A DNA stretch of 64,000 nt from Dysgonomonas sp. UBA5412 (GCA_002409595.1 DHNQ01000016.1:58246-122245); one strand, 5' to 3'. Shown: positions 27,362-36,256, counted from the first letter of the stretch. Program-made: numbers and translations. Notes: generated from the letters alone by a model not told the origin.

Positions 27362-28015
27362 ATGAGTTGGAAAGACTTCTTCTACTTTCAGAAACAAGAC
27401 AAACTGGCAATTATACTATTACTTATCCTCATTGCAATCAGTGGAGGCATATACATTGCAACAATACCTTCTACACAAGAAGAAACAATGAATCATTATG
27501 AACCAAAGCAACAAAAGGAAGCTTCTTCCACTAAAGCAAACCTTATATCAGAGAATGTCAAAGATCCTTATAACTCTCCAAAAGCAGTTGATCAATATCC
27601 GATAAAACTAAAAGCAGGCGAAACCGTAGAGTTGAACGAAGCAGATACCTCGGCACTTAAACGCATACCCGGAATAGGAAGTGGATATTCGAACAGAATA
27701 GCAAAATACAGAGCTTTGTTGGGTGGTTATACTAATATAAATCAATTGAGAGAAGTCTGGGGAATAGACGAAGACTTATATATCAAAATAATACCCTATC
27801 TGACCCTCAATGCCCATAATAAAAAGATAAAGATAAATTCGTCAGATTTTAATACATTAAACAAACATCCGTATATTGATTATAAACAAGCTAAAGTCAT
27901 TCTAGACATAAGGGATAGAAAAGGACGAATCGAAAGCATAGAACGATTAGCTCTACTCGAAGAATTTACAGAGGCAGACATAAAACGGTTAACACCATAT
28001 CTGTCATTCGACTAA
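27362..28015 (+). CDS. Membrane-anchored helix-hairpin-helix protein (ComEA-like)
   Basis: 217 residues. One transmembrane helix near the N-terminus (LAIILLLILIAISGGIYIA), a low-complexity linker, then two helix-hairpin-helix DNA-binding units: VELNEADTSALKRIPGIGSGYSNRIAKYR with LREVWGIDEDLYIKI, and a more diverged pair INSSDFNTLNKHPYIDYKQAKVI. This layout resembles ComEA-like proteins that bind incoming DNA outside the inner membrane, but a competence role is inference; no com genes are nearby. The GTG-initiated extension to 27299 would run through the trxB terminator and is rejected. Ends 4 bases inside the convergent LuxR gene. Confidence 0.82.
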   Translation: MSWKDFFYFQKQDKLAIILLLILIAISGGIYIATIPSTQEETMNHYEPKQQKEASSTKANLISENVKDPYNSPKAVDQYPIKLKAGETVELNEADTSALKRIPGIGSGYSNRIAKYRALLGGYTNINQLREVWGIDEDLYIKIIPYLTLNAHNKKIKINSSDFNTLNKHPYIDYKQAKVILDIRDRKGRIESIERLALLEEFTEADIKRLTPYLSFD

Positions 28016-28659
28016 ATATAATATTCAGCCAAATCGACCAGTCCGGCACGCATAGCATACTTTATAGCTTCGTGCATATTGTTAACTTCCAGTTTGCGGA
28101 ATATATTTTTTCGGTGTGTTATTACAGTATGGAAACTAAGGTTACGCTTTGCTGCAATCTCTTTGGTAGTACGACCTAAAGCCATTTCTTTCAAAATTTC
28201 CTTTTCCGTAGCTGTAAGAATCTGGTCTAAAGACTCGACTGATACTTTTTGAGGCTGTAAAAGTTGATTGGTTACTCTGGCACATATAAAACGTTCTCCT
28301 TTAATAGCATGAAACAGTCCCATATTGATTTCGTCCAAATCGCACGATTTCAGTACCACACTATATATATCATTGCTAATCACCAGACGGCGCAGAAAGT
28401 CATAGCTCAACTCTTCAGAAAATAGCAGCCATCTTGATTTAGGGTAACGATAACCGACATTCAGCAACTCGTCTACACTGGCAAAGTCAAACAGAGCATA
28501 GTCTAATATTACAACTGATTCGGGATCGGAAGCTAATAATTTTACCAGATCGGCCTTAGCCTCAGATCGCAAAACAGAAGATACATTCCCTATACTATTA
28601 AGTAAAGACTGTATGCCTATATACGTAATATCTTGCTTGTCTGCAATAATAACATTCAT
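28012..28659 (-). CDS. LuxR/NarL-type response regulator, orphan
   Basis: 215 residues: an N-terminal receiver-like domain (1-120) and a C-terminal LuxR-type helix-turn-helix (about 145-205; TEKEILKEMALGRTTKEIAAKRNLS). The likely phospho-acceptor is Asp53 (VILDYALFD) with Lys104 (VVLKSC), but the usual pair of acidic residues near the N-terminus is reduced to Asp7 (IIADKQ), so phosphorylation is uncertain. No histidine kinase is nearby. Its promoter lies at the end of the upstream esterase gene, inside a palindrome that could be an autoregulatory operator. Confidence 0.88.
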   Translation of the reverse strand: MNVIIADKQDITYIGIQSLLNSIGNVSSVLRSEAKADLVKLLASDPESVVILDYALFDFASVDELLNVGYRYPKSRWLLFSEELSYDFLRRLVISNDIYSVVLKSCDLDEINMGLFHAIKGERFICARVTNQLLQPQKVSVESLDQILTATEKEILKEMALGRTTKEIAAKRNLSFHTVITHRKNIFRKLEVNNMHEAIKYAMRAGLVDLAEYYI

Positions 28660-28689
28660 TAGCTAAATTGGCTATTTGATATATATACA

Positions 28690-28713
28690 GATCAAAGATA
28701 ATTATTTTTGATC
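28690..28713. promoter_or_regulatory. Palindrome overlapping the LuxR-regulator promoter
   Basis: Two 12-base arms, 28690-28701 and 28702-28713, are reverse complements except for one position, with no loop. On the minus strand the right half holds TATCTTTG (28693-28700), an exact -7 box for the regulator, with about 27 bases of leader. The esterase stop codon also falls within it. An operator for the regulator itself is plausible. Confidence 0.6.
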
Positions 28714-29526
28714 GAAAAACTTAGAAAAAAACAACAATTGATAATCTAAAGCATTATTCCAATAATCATGGGTATGTGCTCCGGGGCGGGTTACATATTC
28801 GTGCGAAATATTGCGATAAAGCATTTCCTTATGCAATTCTTCATTTACCTGAAAGAAAAAATCGTTTACCCCACAATCAATAATGATCGACAAAGAATTT
28901 GGCTCTATTTTATCAAGAATATTAATGACAGTATATTTATTCCATACATCCACATTATCCTTATACTTTCCTAGTCTTTTTGGCATATCCCAACTATTCG
29001 GAAACGGACGTATATCCACTCCCCCACTCATAGAACCACAAGCACCAAATACATCGGGATGATTAATACCCAACCACAAACCGCCATGACCACCCATACT
29101 GAAACCGGTTACAGCCCTACCTTTAGGCGAAGATACGGTATTGTAACTCTTATCTATTTCTTTGACCAATTCGGAACTAACGTATGTTTCAAACTGAAAC
29201 TTAGGGTCGATAGGGCTATCCCAATACCAACTATTCTGTCCATCGGGACAAACCATTATGACATTCCACTTAGAAGCATCTTGCGGAAGGCTTTTCTTTG
29301 TATAGCTAACCCATGTATTATACGAACCTCCATAACCATGCAAAAGGTAAAGAACGGGATATTTTTTTGTTCTGTCGCTCTTGTCATAGCCTTCCGGCAA
29401 AACAACCACATTCTTTATATTCCGCCCCATCTTTGGACTAAATACTTCGATTGTATCTACAATTTGTGCCGATAGAGTACAGCATAAAAACATAATGGAG
29501 AAAAAGAACAAGCTGATTTTTTTCAT
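28702..29526 (-). CDS. Secreted alpha/beta-hydrolase esterase
   Basis: 274 residues with a signal peptide (KKISLFFFSIMFLCCTLSAQ) and an esterase D/feruloyl-esterase-like fold. Nucleophile Ser143 lies in GFSMGGHG; Asp222 (CGVNDFF) and His253 or His251 (PGAHTHDYW) complete the triad; LLHGYGG supplies the oxyanion loop. Homologues act on acyl or cinnamoyl esters of carbohydrates or on small acyl esters. No SusCD pair or glycosidase is adjacent, so the substrate is open. Copy B of the four-copy upstream element lies 12 bases before the ATG and appears to contain its promoter. Confidence 0.88.
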   Translation of the reverse strand: MKKISLFFFSIMFLCCTLSAQIVDTIEVFSPKMGRNIKNVVVLPEGYDKSDRTKKYPVLYLLHGYGGSYNTWVSYTKKSLPQDASKWNVIMVCPDGQNSWYWDSPIDPKFQFETYVSSELVKEIDKSYNTVSSPKGRAVTGFSMGGHGGLWLGINHPDVFGACGSMSGGVDIRPFPNSWDMPKRLGKYKDNVDVWNKYTVINILDKIEPNSLSIIIDCGVNDFFFQVNEELHKEMLYRNISHEYVTRPGAHTHDYWNNALDYQLLFFSKFFDQK

Positions 29527-29538
29527 AGTAAATTTTAA

Positions 29539-29573
29539 TTTTAACTAAAAGCTGACAAAGTTGTACACTTTTA
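29539..29573 (-). promoter_or_regulatory. Four-copy upstream element, copy B (esterase gene)
   Basis: Read toward the esterase: GTACAACTTTGT, CAGC, then TTTTAGTTAAAAT. The -7-like CAACTTTG is at 29556-29563, giving a leader of about 23 bases. The dyad AAAAG-N3-ACAA-N2-TTGT-N3-CTTTT is complete at 29547-29572. Confidence 0.65.
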
Positions 29574-29708
29574 GGGCATTTTTTATTATCATTCTATTTT
29601 TATTCAATTACACATATACCTTTACAATAGTATAGATAAAGGAATCGGGAACAAATATCAATCAAGAAACATTATCTGACCGCAGATTATTTCGGTCTTT
29701 CTATGGTT

Positions 29709-30767
29709 TTACTTTCTACCTTCGGATAAATTCTTATTTGCAGATTTTGTTCCAAATGATTTTTTTATCCATCCCGGCACAATCAAAGCACCGATAAATA
29801 GATAGTTGTAATAAGTGAGCAAACGCCACAACAGTATAATAACAGGAACAATACCTGCCAAAGGTATAAATTCGCTCAGATATTGTTTAAATATAAATTC
29901 GGTAAAACCACTGCCTCCGGGTGTCGGGCTTACCACCATAACAACCCACATAACAAACTGTCGGGCAAAAATAAGTAAATTATCATGTACCTGAAAAAAT
30001 GCCATAAAAATAGCATTTACAACCAAATAGCGTGAGCTCCAAGAAAGAATAGTAGCGACAACAAGAGGAATCCAATAAGAGATAGTTTTGCCCCTCATTT
30101 CTTTCGAACTCACAATCAGATCATCCCCTGCCTTGGCTGCACTCTTGTGCCAACGGTTGAGGAAAGGCAGTCTGAATAGCTTTATTATTAACCATCGGAT
30201 AGACTGAGGCTTGAAAAACAGACCGACAATCAATAAGGTACACAGTAGCATCTTTATTATATACGATACTATAAATAAGACCAAAACACCCGATCCGAGA
30301 GCCGTATTATCTGCAAATAGAGTATGAAAGGGCAAGAAAAGAAGAAGAATGGGAAACGTTACTACAAAAAACAATTCATCGAGGAGTAGAGTTACAAATA
30401 CCATTGCCGTACTGCGCCCCACGGGAATATTCTCCTTTGCGAGAAATACAACTGCCATACTTGACCCTCCTACAACAGAAGGAGTTATAGCCGTTCCGAA
30501 TTCGGCAAGCAATGTAACCTTGACCGCTTGCTTCCAAGACAGTTGCTTCTCGGTCAAATAACGATAACGTATCGTAAAACCTAAGTCGCGTCCCAACATA
30601 AAACAAAAGGCTATAAATATCCAGAAAACGGTATGACCGGTTATATCAATCTGTTTCAGGTCAGACATATTAAATTCTCTACTGAACAGATAGACGATAA
30701 CTCCGAGCCCAATAAATGTAGGCAGCAGAATTTTCCAAATACTAAATCCTTGCGAATCCTTATTCAT
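29709..30767 (-). CDS. UPF0104/MprF-like flippase-domain membrane protein
   Basis: Inner-membrane protein of 352 residues with about eight transmembrane helices, matching the lysylphosphatidylglycerol synthetase transmembrane domain (EFGTAITPSVVGGSSMAVVFLAKEN; PTPGGSGFTEFIF). The soluble aminoacyl-transferase domain of MprF is absent, so it is likely a lipid transporter or related membrane protein, not a synthase. A longer frame starts at 30803, but the -7 box at 30787-30794 lies after that codon; the ATG at 30767 (MNKDSQGFSIWK) is preferred. Confidence 0.85.
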   Translation of the reverse strand: MNKDSQGFSIWKILLPTFIGLGVIVYLFSREFNMSDLKQIDITGHTVFWIFIAFCFMLGRDLGFTIRYRYLTEKQLSWKQAVKVTLLAEFGTAITPSVVGGSSMAVVFLAKENIPVGRSTAMVFVTLLLDELFFVVTFPILLLFLPFHTLFADNTALGSGVLVLFIVSYIIKMLLCTLLIVGLFFKPQSIRWLIIKLFRLPFLNRWHKSAAKAGDDLIVSSKEMRGKTISYWIPLVVATILSWSSRYLVVNAIFMAFFQVHDNLLIFARQFVMWVVMVVSPTPGGSGFTEFIFKQYLSEFIPLAGIVPVIILLWRLLTYYNYLFIGALIVPGWIKKSFGTKSANKNLSEGRK

Positions 30768-30786
30768 ATAAATATTGTGAACCATA

Positions 30787-30794
30787 CAAAAATA
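30787..30794 (-). promoter_or_regulatory. Predicted -7 element for the UPF0104 gene
   Basis: Minus strand TATTTTTG, a full TAnnTTTG match, 20 bases before the ATG at 30767. Confidence 0.5.
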
Positions 30795-30825
30795 AGAAAA
30801 CATTTCGTCTTTTTCTTTTCTTTTG

Positions 30826-30833
30826 TACTTTTA
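30826..30833 (+). promoter_or_regulatory. Possible -7 element for pbpC
   Basis: TACTTTTA differs from TAnnTTTG only at the last base and lies 30 bases before the pbpC ATG. Confidence 0.3.
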
Positions 30834-30862
30834 CGATGGAGAAAAAGGATTCCTCATAAAAC

Positions 30863-33256
30863 ATGGCAAAGCATTACCTACAAATATTAACAGAGAAACT
30901 ATCCACACTTTGGAATAAATACAAAAAAAGTAAGCGACGGTACAAGATCGGCATTCCCATCTGCCTGATATTACTTGTCTGGTATATACTTTGTCTCCCC
31001 TCCCCGTTGTTTCATGTGCCATACAGCACGGTGGTTTCTGATCGTAACGAACAATTGCTCGGCGCACGTATTGCCGACGATCAGCAATGGCGTTTTCCGA
31101 CCTCCGACTCCATCCCCGATAAATATAAGATATGCCTTATACAGTTCGAAGACAGACATTTTTATCATCATTGGGGTATAAATATATTAGCAATCGCACG
31201 GGCGATGAAGCAAAATATAGCGAAAGGCAAAATAGTGAGCGGAGCCAGTACAATAACGATGCAGACCATTCGCCTCTCACGAAAAGAGAGCCGTACGTTT
31301 GGCGAAAAATTTATAGAAGCCATTTTGGCGACGCGTCTCGAATTTTCATATTCCAAAGAAGATATATTGAATCTGTACGCATCTCATGCCCCTATGGGAG
31401 GAAATGTAGTAGGGATTGAAGCAGCATCATGGCGATATTTCGGACATCAGGCAGCAACACTCTCATGGGCAGAAGCAGCCACATTGGCTGTACTCCCCAA
31501 TTCGCCTACACTTATGCACTTTGGTCGAAACAGAGATAAGCTATTGAATAAACGAAACAATCTACTGAGAAATCTATATGAACGGGACATACTCAGCAAG
31601 ATAGACTATGAATTAGCTATCTCCGAACCATTACCCTTTCAGCCATATCCACTGCCTCAAACAGCTCCTCATTTAGTTACAAAGCTATATAAAGAAGAAG
31701 GAGGCAAGCACATAACTTCTACAATAGATAAGGGGCAACAAGAACGCATAGAAAGCATTTTAGGACGGTGGAATGCTGAGTTTTCTCAGAATGGAATTAA
31801 AAATATGGCTGCTATCGTTTTCGATGTGGAGAAGAACGAAGTCGTTGCCTATTGCGGAAATGTAGATTTCGAAAATAGTACGTCAGGCAATCAGGTCGAT
31901 ATCATCCAAGCACCTCGAAGCACGGGTAGTATCTTAAAGCCTTTTCTTTATTGTGCCATGCAACAAGAAGGTCAATTATTACCCAATCAGCTACTGCCCG
32001 ATGTACCCATCAATCTGAATGGATTTGCACCCAAAAATTTCAGCCTCAGATACGATGGAGCTGTACATGCCTCAGAAGCCTTGGCTCGCTCGTTGAATGT
32101 TCCATCGGTGGTTTCATTACGCAATTACAGTGTTCCTAAGTTTTACAATCTGCTGAAAAAAGCAGGTATGACAACATTAAACCGTTCGGCAGACAATTAT
32201 GGTTTGTCACTTATTTTGGGAGGTGCAGAAGGCAAATTATGGGATGTGAGTTATATGTATTTACAAATGGCGCAACAACTGAATCTGTTCAACACAGAGG
32301 GTAAATATTACGATCTGAAACAGCCCGCTTATATATTAAGTGACGAAAATAATAAGAAGCTTTCCCGAAATTATACCCCAATCTTTTCTGCGGGAGCAAT
32401 ATCGCTTACTTTCGAAGCCTTAACAAATGTAAACCGTCCGGAAGAAATAGACTGGCAATCCATTCCTTCCATGCAGAAAATAGCATGGAAAACAGGAACT
32501 AGTTTTGGATTTAGAGATGGATGGGCGGTAGGCGTAAATCCCAAATATGTAGTTGGTGTATGGGTTGGCAATTCAGATGGTGAAGGACGTCCCGGGCTTA
32601 CGGGAGCACGCACCGCTGGTATGGTTATGTTCGATGTCTTCAATGCATTGCCTCAAAGCCGATGGTTCCAGACTCCCGAAAATGATCTGATGAAAGTAGA
32701 GACATGTAGAGAGAGTGGTTATTTGAAAAGTATCAACTGTCCCGAAACAAGTGCAGATACCATTCTAATCAGTAAAAAAGGGATTAATAGTATTGTATGT
32801 CCTTACCATAGACTTGTCCATCTATCAGAAGATTTGAAATATCAGGTATATGAAGAATGTGCCGGAAGCAGGGGGATTGTACATACATCATGGTTTGTGC
32901 TGCCACCATCGTGGGAGTGGTATTATAAAGAACAACATCAGGAATATAAATCTTTACCGCCTTACTCCCCTGAATGTAGAGAGGATTCAGAGGTTAAACT
33001 TATGGACTTTATTTATCCATATCCGAATGCCATAATAAGCCTCCCAAAGCAATTGGATGGCTCTCCGGGACAATTGATATTCGAATTGGCACACCGATCT
33101 CCACAGAATCGAGTCTTCTGGCATTTAGACAGTAAATATATCGGCGAAACAAAAGATTTTCATAATAAAGAACATAGTCCGGAGAAAGGATCTCACACGT
33201 TAACTGTTGTAGATGAAACAGGCGCAAGTGTTTCGACAAAATTCACAATAAAATAA
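30863..33256 (+). CDS. pbpC: Penicillin-binding protein 1C
   Basis: Bifunctional peptidoglycan synthase of the inner membrane, 797 residues. One N-terminal transmembrane helix (about 30-46), a GT51 glycosyltransferase domain with catalytic Glu96 in FEDRHFYHHWG and the SGASTITMQTIRL motif, a transpeptidase domain with Ser356-x-x-Lys359 (STGSILKP) and KTGTSFGFRDGWAVG, and the C-terminal BiPBP_C domain typical of PBP1C (about 710-797). In many bacteria pbpC is next to an alpha-2-macroglobulin gene; that partner is not seen in this window. Confidence 0.95.
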   Translation: MAKHYLQILTEKLSTLWNKYKKSKRRYKIGIPICLILLVWYILCLPSPLFHVPYSTVVSDRNEQLLGARIADDQQWRFPTSDSIPDKYKICLIQFEDRHFYHHWGINILAIARAMKQNIAKGKIVSGASTITMQTIRLSRKESRTFGEKFIEAILATRLEFSYSKEDILNLYASHAPMGGNVVGIEAASWRYFGHQAATLSWAEAATLAVLPNSPTLMHFGRNRDKLLNKRNNLLRNLYERDILSKIDYELAISEPLPFQPYPLPQTAPHLVTKLYKEEGGKHITSTIDKGQQERIESILGRWNAEFSQNGIKNMAAIVFDVEKNEVVAYCGNVDFENSTSGNQVDIIQAPRSTGSILKPFLYCAMQQEGQLLPNQLLPDVPINLNGFAPKNFSLRYDGAVHASEALARSLNVPSVVSLRNYSVPKFYNLLKKAGMTTLNRSADNYGLSLILGGAEGKLWDVSYMYLQMAQQLNLFNTEGKYYDLKQPAYILSDENNKKLSRNYTPIFSAGAISLTFEALTNVNRPEEIDWQSIPSMQKIAWKTGTSFGFRDGWAVGVNPKYVVGVWVGNSDGEGRPGLTGARTAGMVMFDVFNALPQSRWFQTPENDLMKVETCRESGYLKSINCPETSADTILISKKGINSIVCPYHRLVHLSEDLKYQVYEECAGSRGIVHTSWFVLPPSWEWYYKEQHQEYKSLPPYSPECREDSEVKLMDFIYPYPNAIISLPKQLDGSPGQLIFELAHRSPQNRVFWHLDSKYIGETKDFHNKEHSPEKGSHTLTVVDETGASVSTKFTIK

Positions 33257-33506
33257 CAAAATCGAAACAACCCATAATGCATTAAAAATAAAAGACATAG
33301 CAACATAATAAAAAAAACATTGTTATATTTCTTCATTTTTTTGTAATCTTGATGCAACATTTTCCAAAGTATAGCATCTTATGTATAGATAGTAAATCAA
33401 CACAAAGTTTACTTACGAAATAAGACTTCTCAACCTTACACAAATTTTATTCAAGCTACACAAAGAGTAGATATTGCAATTCTGATAATATCACTTGCTT
33501 AAAAAC
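33257..33506. other. Intergenic spacer after pbpC
   Basis: With the following terminator this is a 307-base gap between pbpC and rplQ. It is very AT-rich. I see no reading frame, RNA gene or promoter here. Confidence 0.6.
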
Positions 33507-33540
33507 AAAAAAAGTATCCCTTTCAGGATACTTTTTTTAT
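33507..33540. terminator. Bidirectional terminator between pbpC and the ribosomal operon
   Basis: Stem AAAAAAAGTATCC (33507-33519) with its exact reverse complement (33526-33538), loop of 6, T-tracts on both strands. It ends the ribosomal cluster 24 bases past rplQ and can also serve pbpC. Confidence 0.9.
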
Positions 33541-33563
33541 TTCAGTAGAATAAGGATTTCTCC

Positions 33564-34127
33564 TTATTCTTTTGTTTTTGGTTTTTCTTCAGCTACCGGA
33601 GCTTCTGAAGTAGCTTCATCTACTACAGGCAATGACTCAGGAGCAGCTTCTACCACTTCTGCTTTTGCAGTACTAGCAGCCTTCTTAGATGTAGAAGATC
33701 TACGAGTTCTACCCTTAGCAGCAGTTTTCTTCTCTTTCAACATGTTTTCATTGTAATCTACCAATTCAATAAAACACATTGCAGCATTATCACCCAAACG
33801 GTTACCAGTTTTAATAATACGAGTATATCCACCCGGACGATCAGCTACTTTTTGAGAAATATTTTGGAATAATTCTGTTACAGCGGCTTTACTCTTATCA
33901 CTATTTATCTGTAGGTCTTGGAAAACCAAACGTCTAGAGTGAGTTGTATCTTCTTTCGACTTAGTTATAAGTGGCTCAACAACCTTTTTCAAAGCCTTAG
34001 CTTTAGCAACAGTTGTAAAGATACGCTTATTAGGACTCATAATCAAAGAGATACACATATTTGCCAACATAGCATTTCTGTGAGCACTCTTACGCCCTAA
34101 GTGATTAAATTTTTTATTATGTCTCAT
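33564..34127 (-). CDS. rplQ: 50S ribosomal protein L17
   Basis: Large-subunit protein near the peptide exit tunnel. The core (residues 1-130) has the L17 signature RHNKKFNHLGRKSAHRNAMLANM. The protein is 187 residues, compared with 127 in Escherichia coli; the extra 55 or so residues are a low-complexity Ala/Glu/Lys/Ser tail (SKKAASTAKAEVVEAAPES). Last gene of the cluster, 8 bases after rpoA, then the terminator. Confidence 0.97.
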   Translation of the reverse strand: MRHNKKFNHLGRKSAHRNAMLANMCISLIMSPNKRIFTTVAKAKALKKVVEPLITKSKEDTTHSRRLVFQDLQINSDKSKAAVTELFQNISQKVADRPGGYTRIIKTGNRLGDNAAMCFIELVDYNENMLKEKKTAAKGRTRRSSTSKKAASTAKAEVVEAAPESLPVVDEATSEAPVAEEKPKTKE

Positions 34128-34135
34128 GTCGCTTA

Positions 34136-35128
34136 TTAATCTTTATCTAATTTATATTTAGAAATATCCATACCGAAAGACAAACTTAAGCTATCCAATA
34201 ATTCATCAAGTTCGGTAAGTGATTTCTTACCAAAATTTCTGAATTTAAGAAGGTCATTCTTATTGAATTGCACTAATTCGCCCAACGTCTCTACTTCAGC
34301 AGACTTCAAACAGTTGAGAGCACGAACCGAAAGGTTCATATCTGCCAACTTAGTTTTAAGCAACTGACGCATGTGCAGAATCTCTTCATCGAATTCTTCG
34401 TTACCGTCAACTTCATTTTGTTCAAGAAGAATCTTCTCATCAGAGAACAACATAAAGTGATGTATAAGAATTTTTGCAGCCTCTTTCAAAGCATCTTTTG
34501 GATGAATAGATCCATCGGTTGCTATTTCTATCACTAGTTTCTCATAGTCCGTTTTCTGTTCTACACGATAGTTTTCAATCGCATATTTTACATTACGGAT
34601 TGGAGTATAAATAGAATCAATAGCTATAACATTAACATCGTCGGAAAGATTGCGATTCTCATCAGCAGGTACATACCCACGGCCTTTGTTAATATTCAAT
34701 TCGATTTGGAAGCTAGCGCTTTTGTCTAAATGACAAATTTCTAAGTCAGGGTTCAAAACTTCAAATCCTGATAGATGTTTGCCTATATCTCCAGCTTTGA
34801 AGACATCGGTTCCTGAGATAGTAATACTTACTTTCTCATTTTCGATTTCTTCTACTATTTGCTTAAATCGAACTTGCTTCAAGTTCAGAATGATATTTGT
34901 AACATCTTCTATAACTCCCGGTACGGTGGCAAATTCATGTTCAACACCGTCGATTTTTATAGAAGTGATAGCAAAACCTTCAAGAGATGAAAGCAGAATA
35001 CGACGCAGAGCATTACCAACGGTAATACCATAGCCGGGTTCTAAGGGACGAAATTCGAATTTACCGAAGAAATCATCCGCTTCTAACATCAATACTTTAT
35101 CCGGTTTTTGAAATGCTAGTATAGCCAT
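34136..35128 (-). CDS. rpoA: RNA polymerase alpha subunit
   Basis: Assembly platform of RNA polymerase; its C-terminal domain contacts UP elements and activators. 330 residues: N-terminal dimerisation domain (GYGITVGNALRRILLSSLEG), a flexible linker around 240-255 and a helix-hairpin-helix C-terminal domain (NLSVRALNCLKSAEVETLGEL; FRNFGKKSLTELDELL). Between rpsD and rplQ with 8-base spacers, the standard alpha-operon order. Confidence 0.98.
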   Translation of the reverse strand: MAILAFQKPDKVLMLEADDFFGKFEFRPLEPGYGITVGNALRRILLSSLEGFAITSIKIDGVEHEFATVPGVIEDVTNIILNLKQVRFKQIVEEIENEKVSITISGTDVFKAGDIGKHLSGFEVLNPDLEICHLDKSASFQIELNINKGRGYVPADENRNLSDDVNVIAIDSIYTPIRNVKYAIENYRVEQKTDYEKLVIEIATDGSIHPKDALKEAAKILIHHFMLFSDEKILLEQNEVDGNEEFDEEILHMRQLLKTKLADMNLSVRALNCLKSAEVETLGELVQFNKNDLLKFRNFGKKSLTELDELLDSLSLSFGMDISKYKLDKD

Positions 35129-35136
35129 GAATTTAA

Positions 35137-35745
35137 TTAATTTTTAGAATACAACTCTACGATCAACTGTTCTTTAATGTTTTCAGGGATATCTGCTCTT
35201 TCAGGAATATGTAAGAATTTTCCTGTCATCGCAGTTTGATCCCACTCGATCCAAGGGTATTTGCTATGATTAAAGCCTGATAACGCTTCACTTACAACTT
35301 CGAGTGATTTAGATTTCTCACGAACACCTACTAGTTGACCTGGTTTCAGGGAGTAAGACGGGATGTTTACAACAGATCCGTCTACTACAATATGACGGTG
35401 AGAAACTAATTGACGTGCAGCTGCTCTTGTAGGAGCGATTCCAAGACGGAAAACTACATTGTCTAATCTTGATTCCAACATTTGAAGCAATACTTCCCCT
35501 GTTATACCACGAGAAGCTAGTGCCTTGTCAAACATATTACGGAATTGTTTCTCTAAAACACCATATGTGTATTTAGCTTTTTGTTTTTCACGTAATTGAA
35601 TACCGTACTCTGACGATTTTTTCTTTCTACCATTCCCATGTTGTCCGGGAGGATAATTCTTTTTAGAAAGAACTTTATCAGGTCCGAATATTGGCTCTCC
35701 GAATTTACGGGCGATTTTTGATTTTGGTCCAGTATATCTTGCCAT
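35137..35745 (-). CDS. rpsD: 30S ribosomal protein S4
   Basis: Primary 16S rRNA-binding protein that starts body assembly and in many bacteria represses the alpha operon. 202 residues with the S4 RNA-binding domain at about 93-155 (RLDNVVFRLGIAPTRAAARQLVSHRHIVVDG). The N-terminus lacks the cysteine zinc site of some S4 proteins. A 111-base gap containing a possible RNA fold precedes it, so autoregulation by S4 is plausible. Confidence 0.97.
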   Translation of the reverse strand: MARYTGPKSKIARKFGEPIFGPDKVLSKKNYPPGQHGNGRKKKSSEYGIQLREKQKAKYTYGVLEKQFRNMFDKALASRGITGEVLLQMLESRLDNVVFRLGIAPTRAAARQLVSHRHIVVDGSVVNIPSYSLKPGQLVGVREKSKSLEVVSEALSGFNHSKYPWIEWDQTAMTGKFLHIPERADIPENIKEQLIVELYSKN

Positions 35746-35778
35746 TTTTCTTTACTAATTAATAATTGATGAAAGCTG

Positions 35779-35833
35779 AAATTGTGCAGCCGCGATTACA
35801 GAGAGGGTATACTTGCAATCAAAATCACAATTT
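35779..35833 (-). other. Possible structured leader before rpsD
   Basis: The 111-base rpsK-rpsD gap has an 8-bp closing stem, AAATTGTG (35779-35786) with CACAATTT (35826-35833), around a GC-richer 39-base interior. A site for S4 feedback is a guess; no homology to the Escherichia coli pseudoknot was established. Confidence 0.3.
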
Positions 35834-35856
35834 AAGTTCCAAATTTTAAATTTTGA

Positions 35857-36246
35857 TTAAACTCTTCTGTGTTTTGGAGGACGACATCCATTGTGAGGTA
35901 GAGGTGTAACGTCAACAATTTCTGTCACTTCAATACCTGCTGCATGGATTGTACGGATTGCAGACTCACGTCCGTTACCTGGTCCTTTTACAAAAACTTT
36001 TACTTTTCTCAATCCTAGATCAAATGCAACTTTAGCGCAATCTGATGCTGCCATCTGAGCTGCATATGGGGTGTTCTTCTTCGAACTTCTGAAACCCATT
36101 TTCCCTGCTGAAGACCAACTGATAACTTGGCCGTCATTGTTTGTAAGCGAAATAATGATATTATTGAAAGAAGAATGTACATGAGCTTCTCCAATAGCAT
36201 CCACCTTAACATTTCTTTTTTTCGCTGCGACTGTTTTTTTTGCCAT
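35857..36246 (-). CDS. rpsK: 30S ribosomal protein S11
   Basis: Platform protein of the small subunit near the mRNA exit, interacting with the Shine-Dalgarno helix region. 129 residues; conserved stretches HVHSSFNNIIISLTNNDG, KKNTPYAAQMAA and the C-terminal PLPHNGCRPPKHRRV. Starts 10 bases after rpsM. Confidence 0.97.
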   Translation of the reverse strand: MAKKTVAAKKRNVKVDAIGEAHVHSSFNNIIISLTNNDGQVISWSSAGKMGFRSSKKNTPYAAQMAASDCAKVAFDLGLRKVKVFVKGPGNGRESAIRTIHAAGIEVTEIVDVTPLPHNGCRPPKHRRV

Positions 36247-36256
36247 ATCAAATTAA

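Noticed and set aside
29678..29697. GACCG/CGGTC hairpin after the UPF0104 gene
   Set aside because: Only five base pairs and no U-tract on the minus strand.
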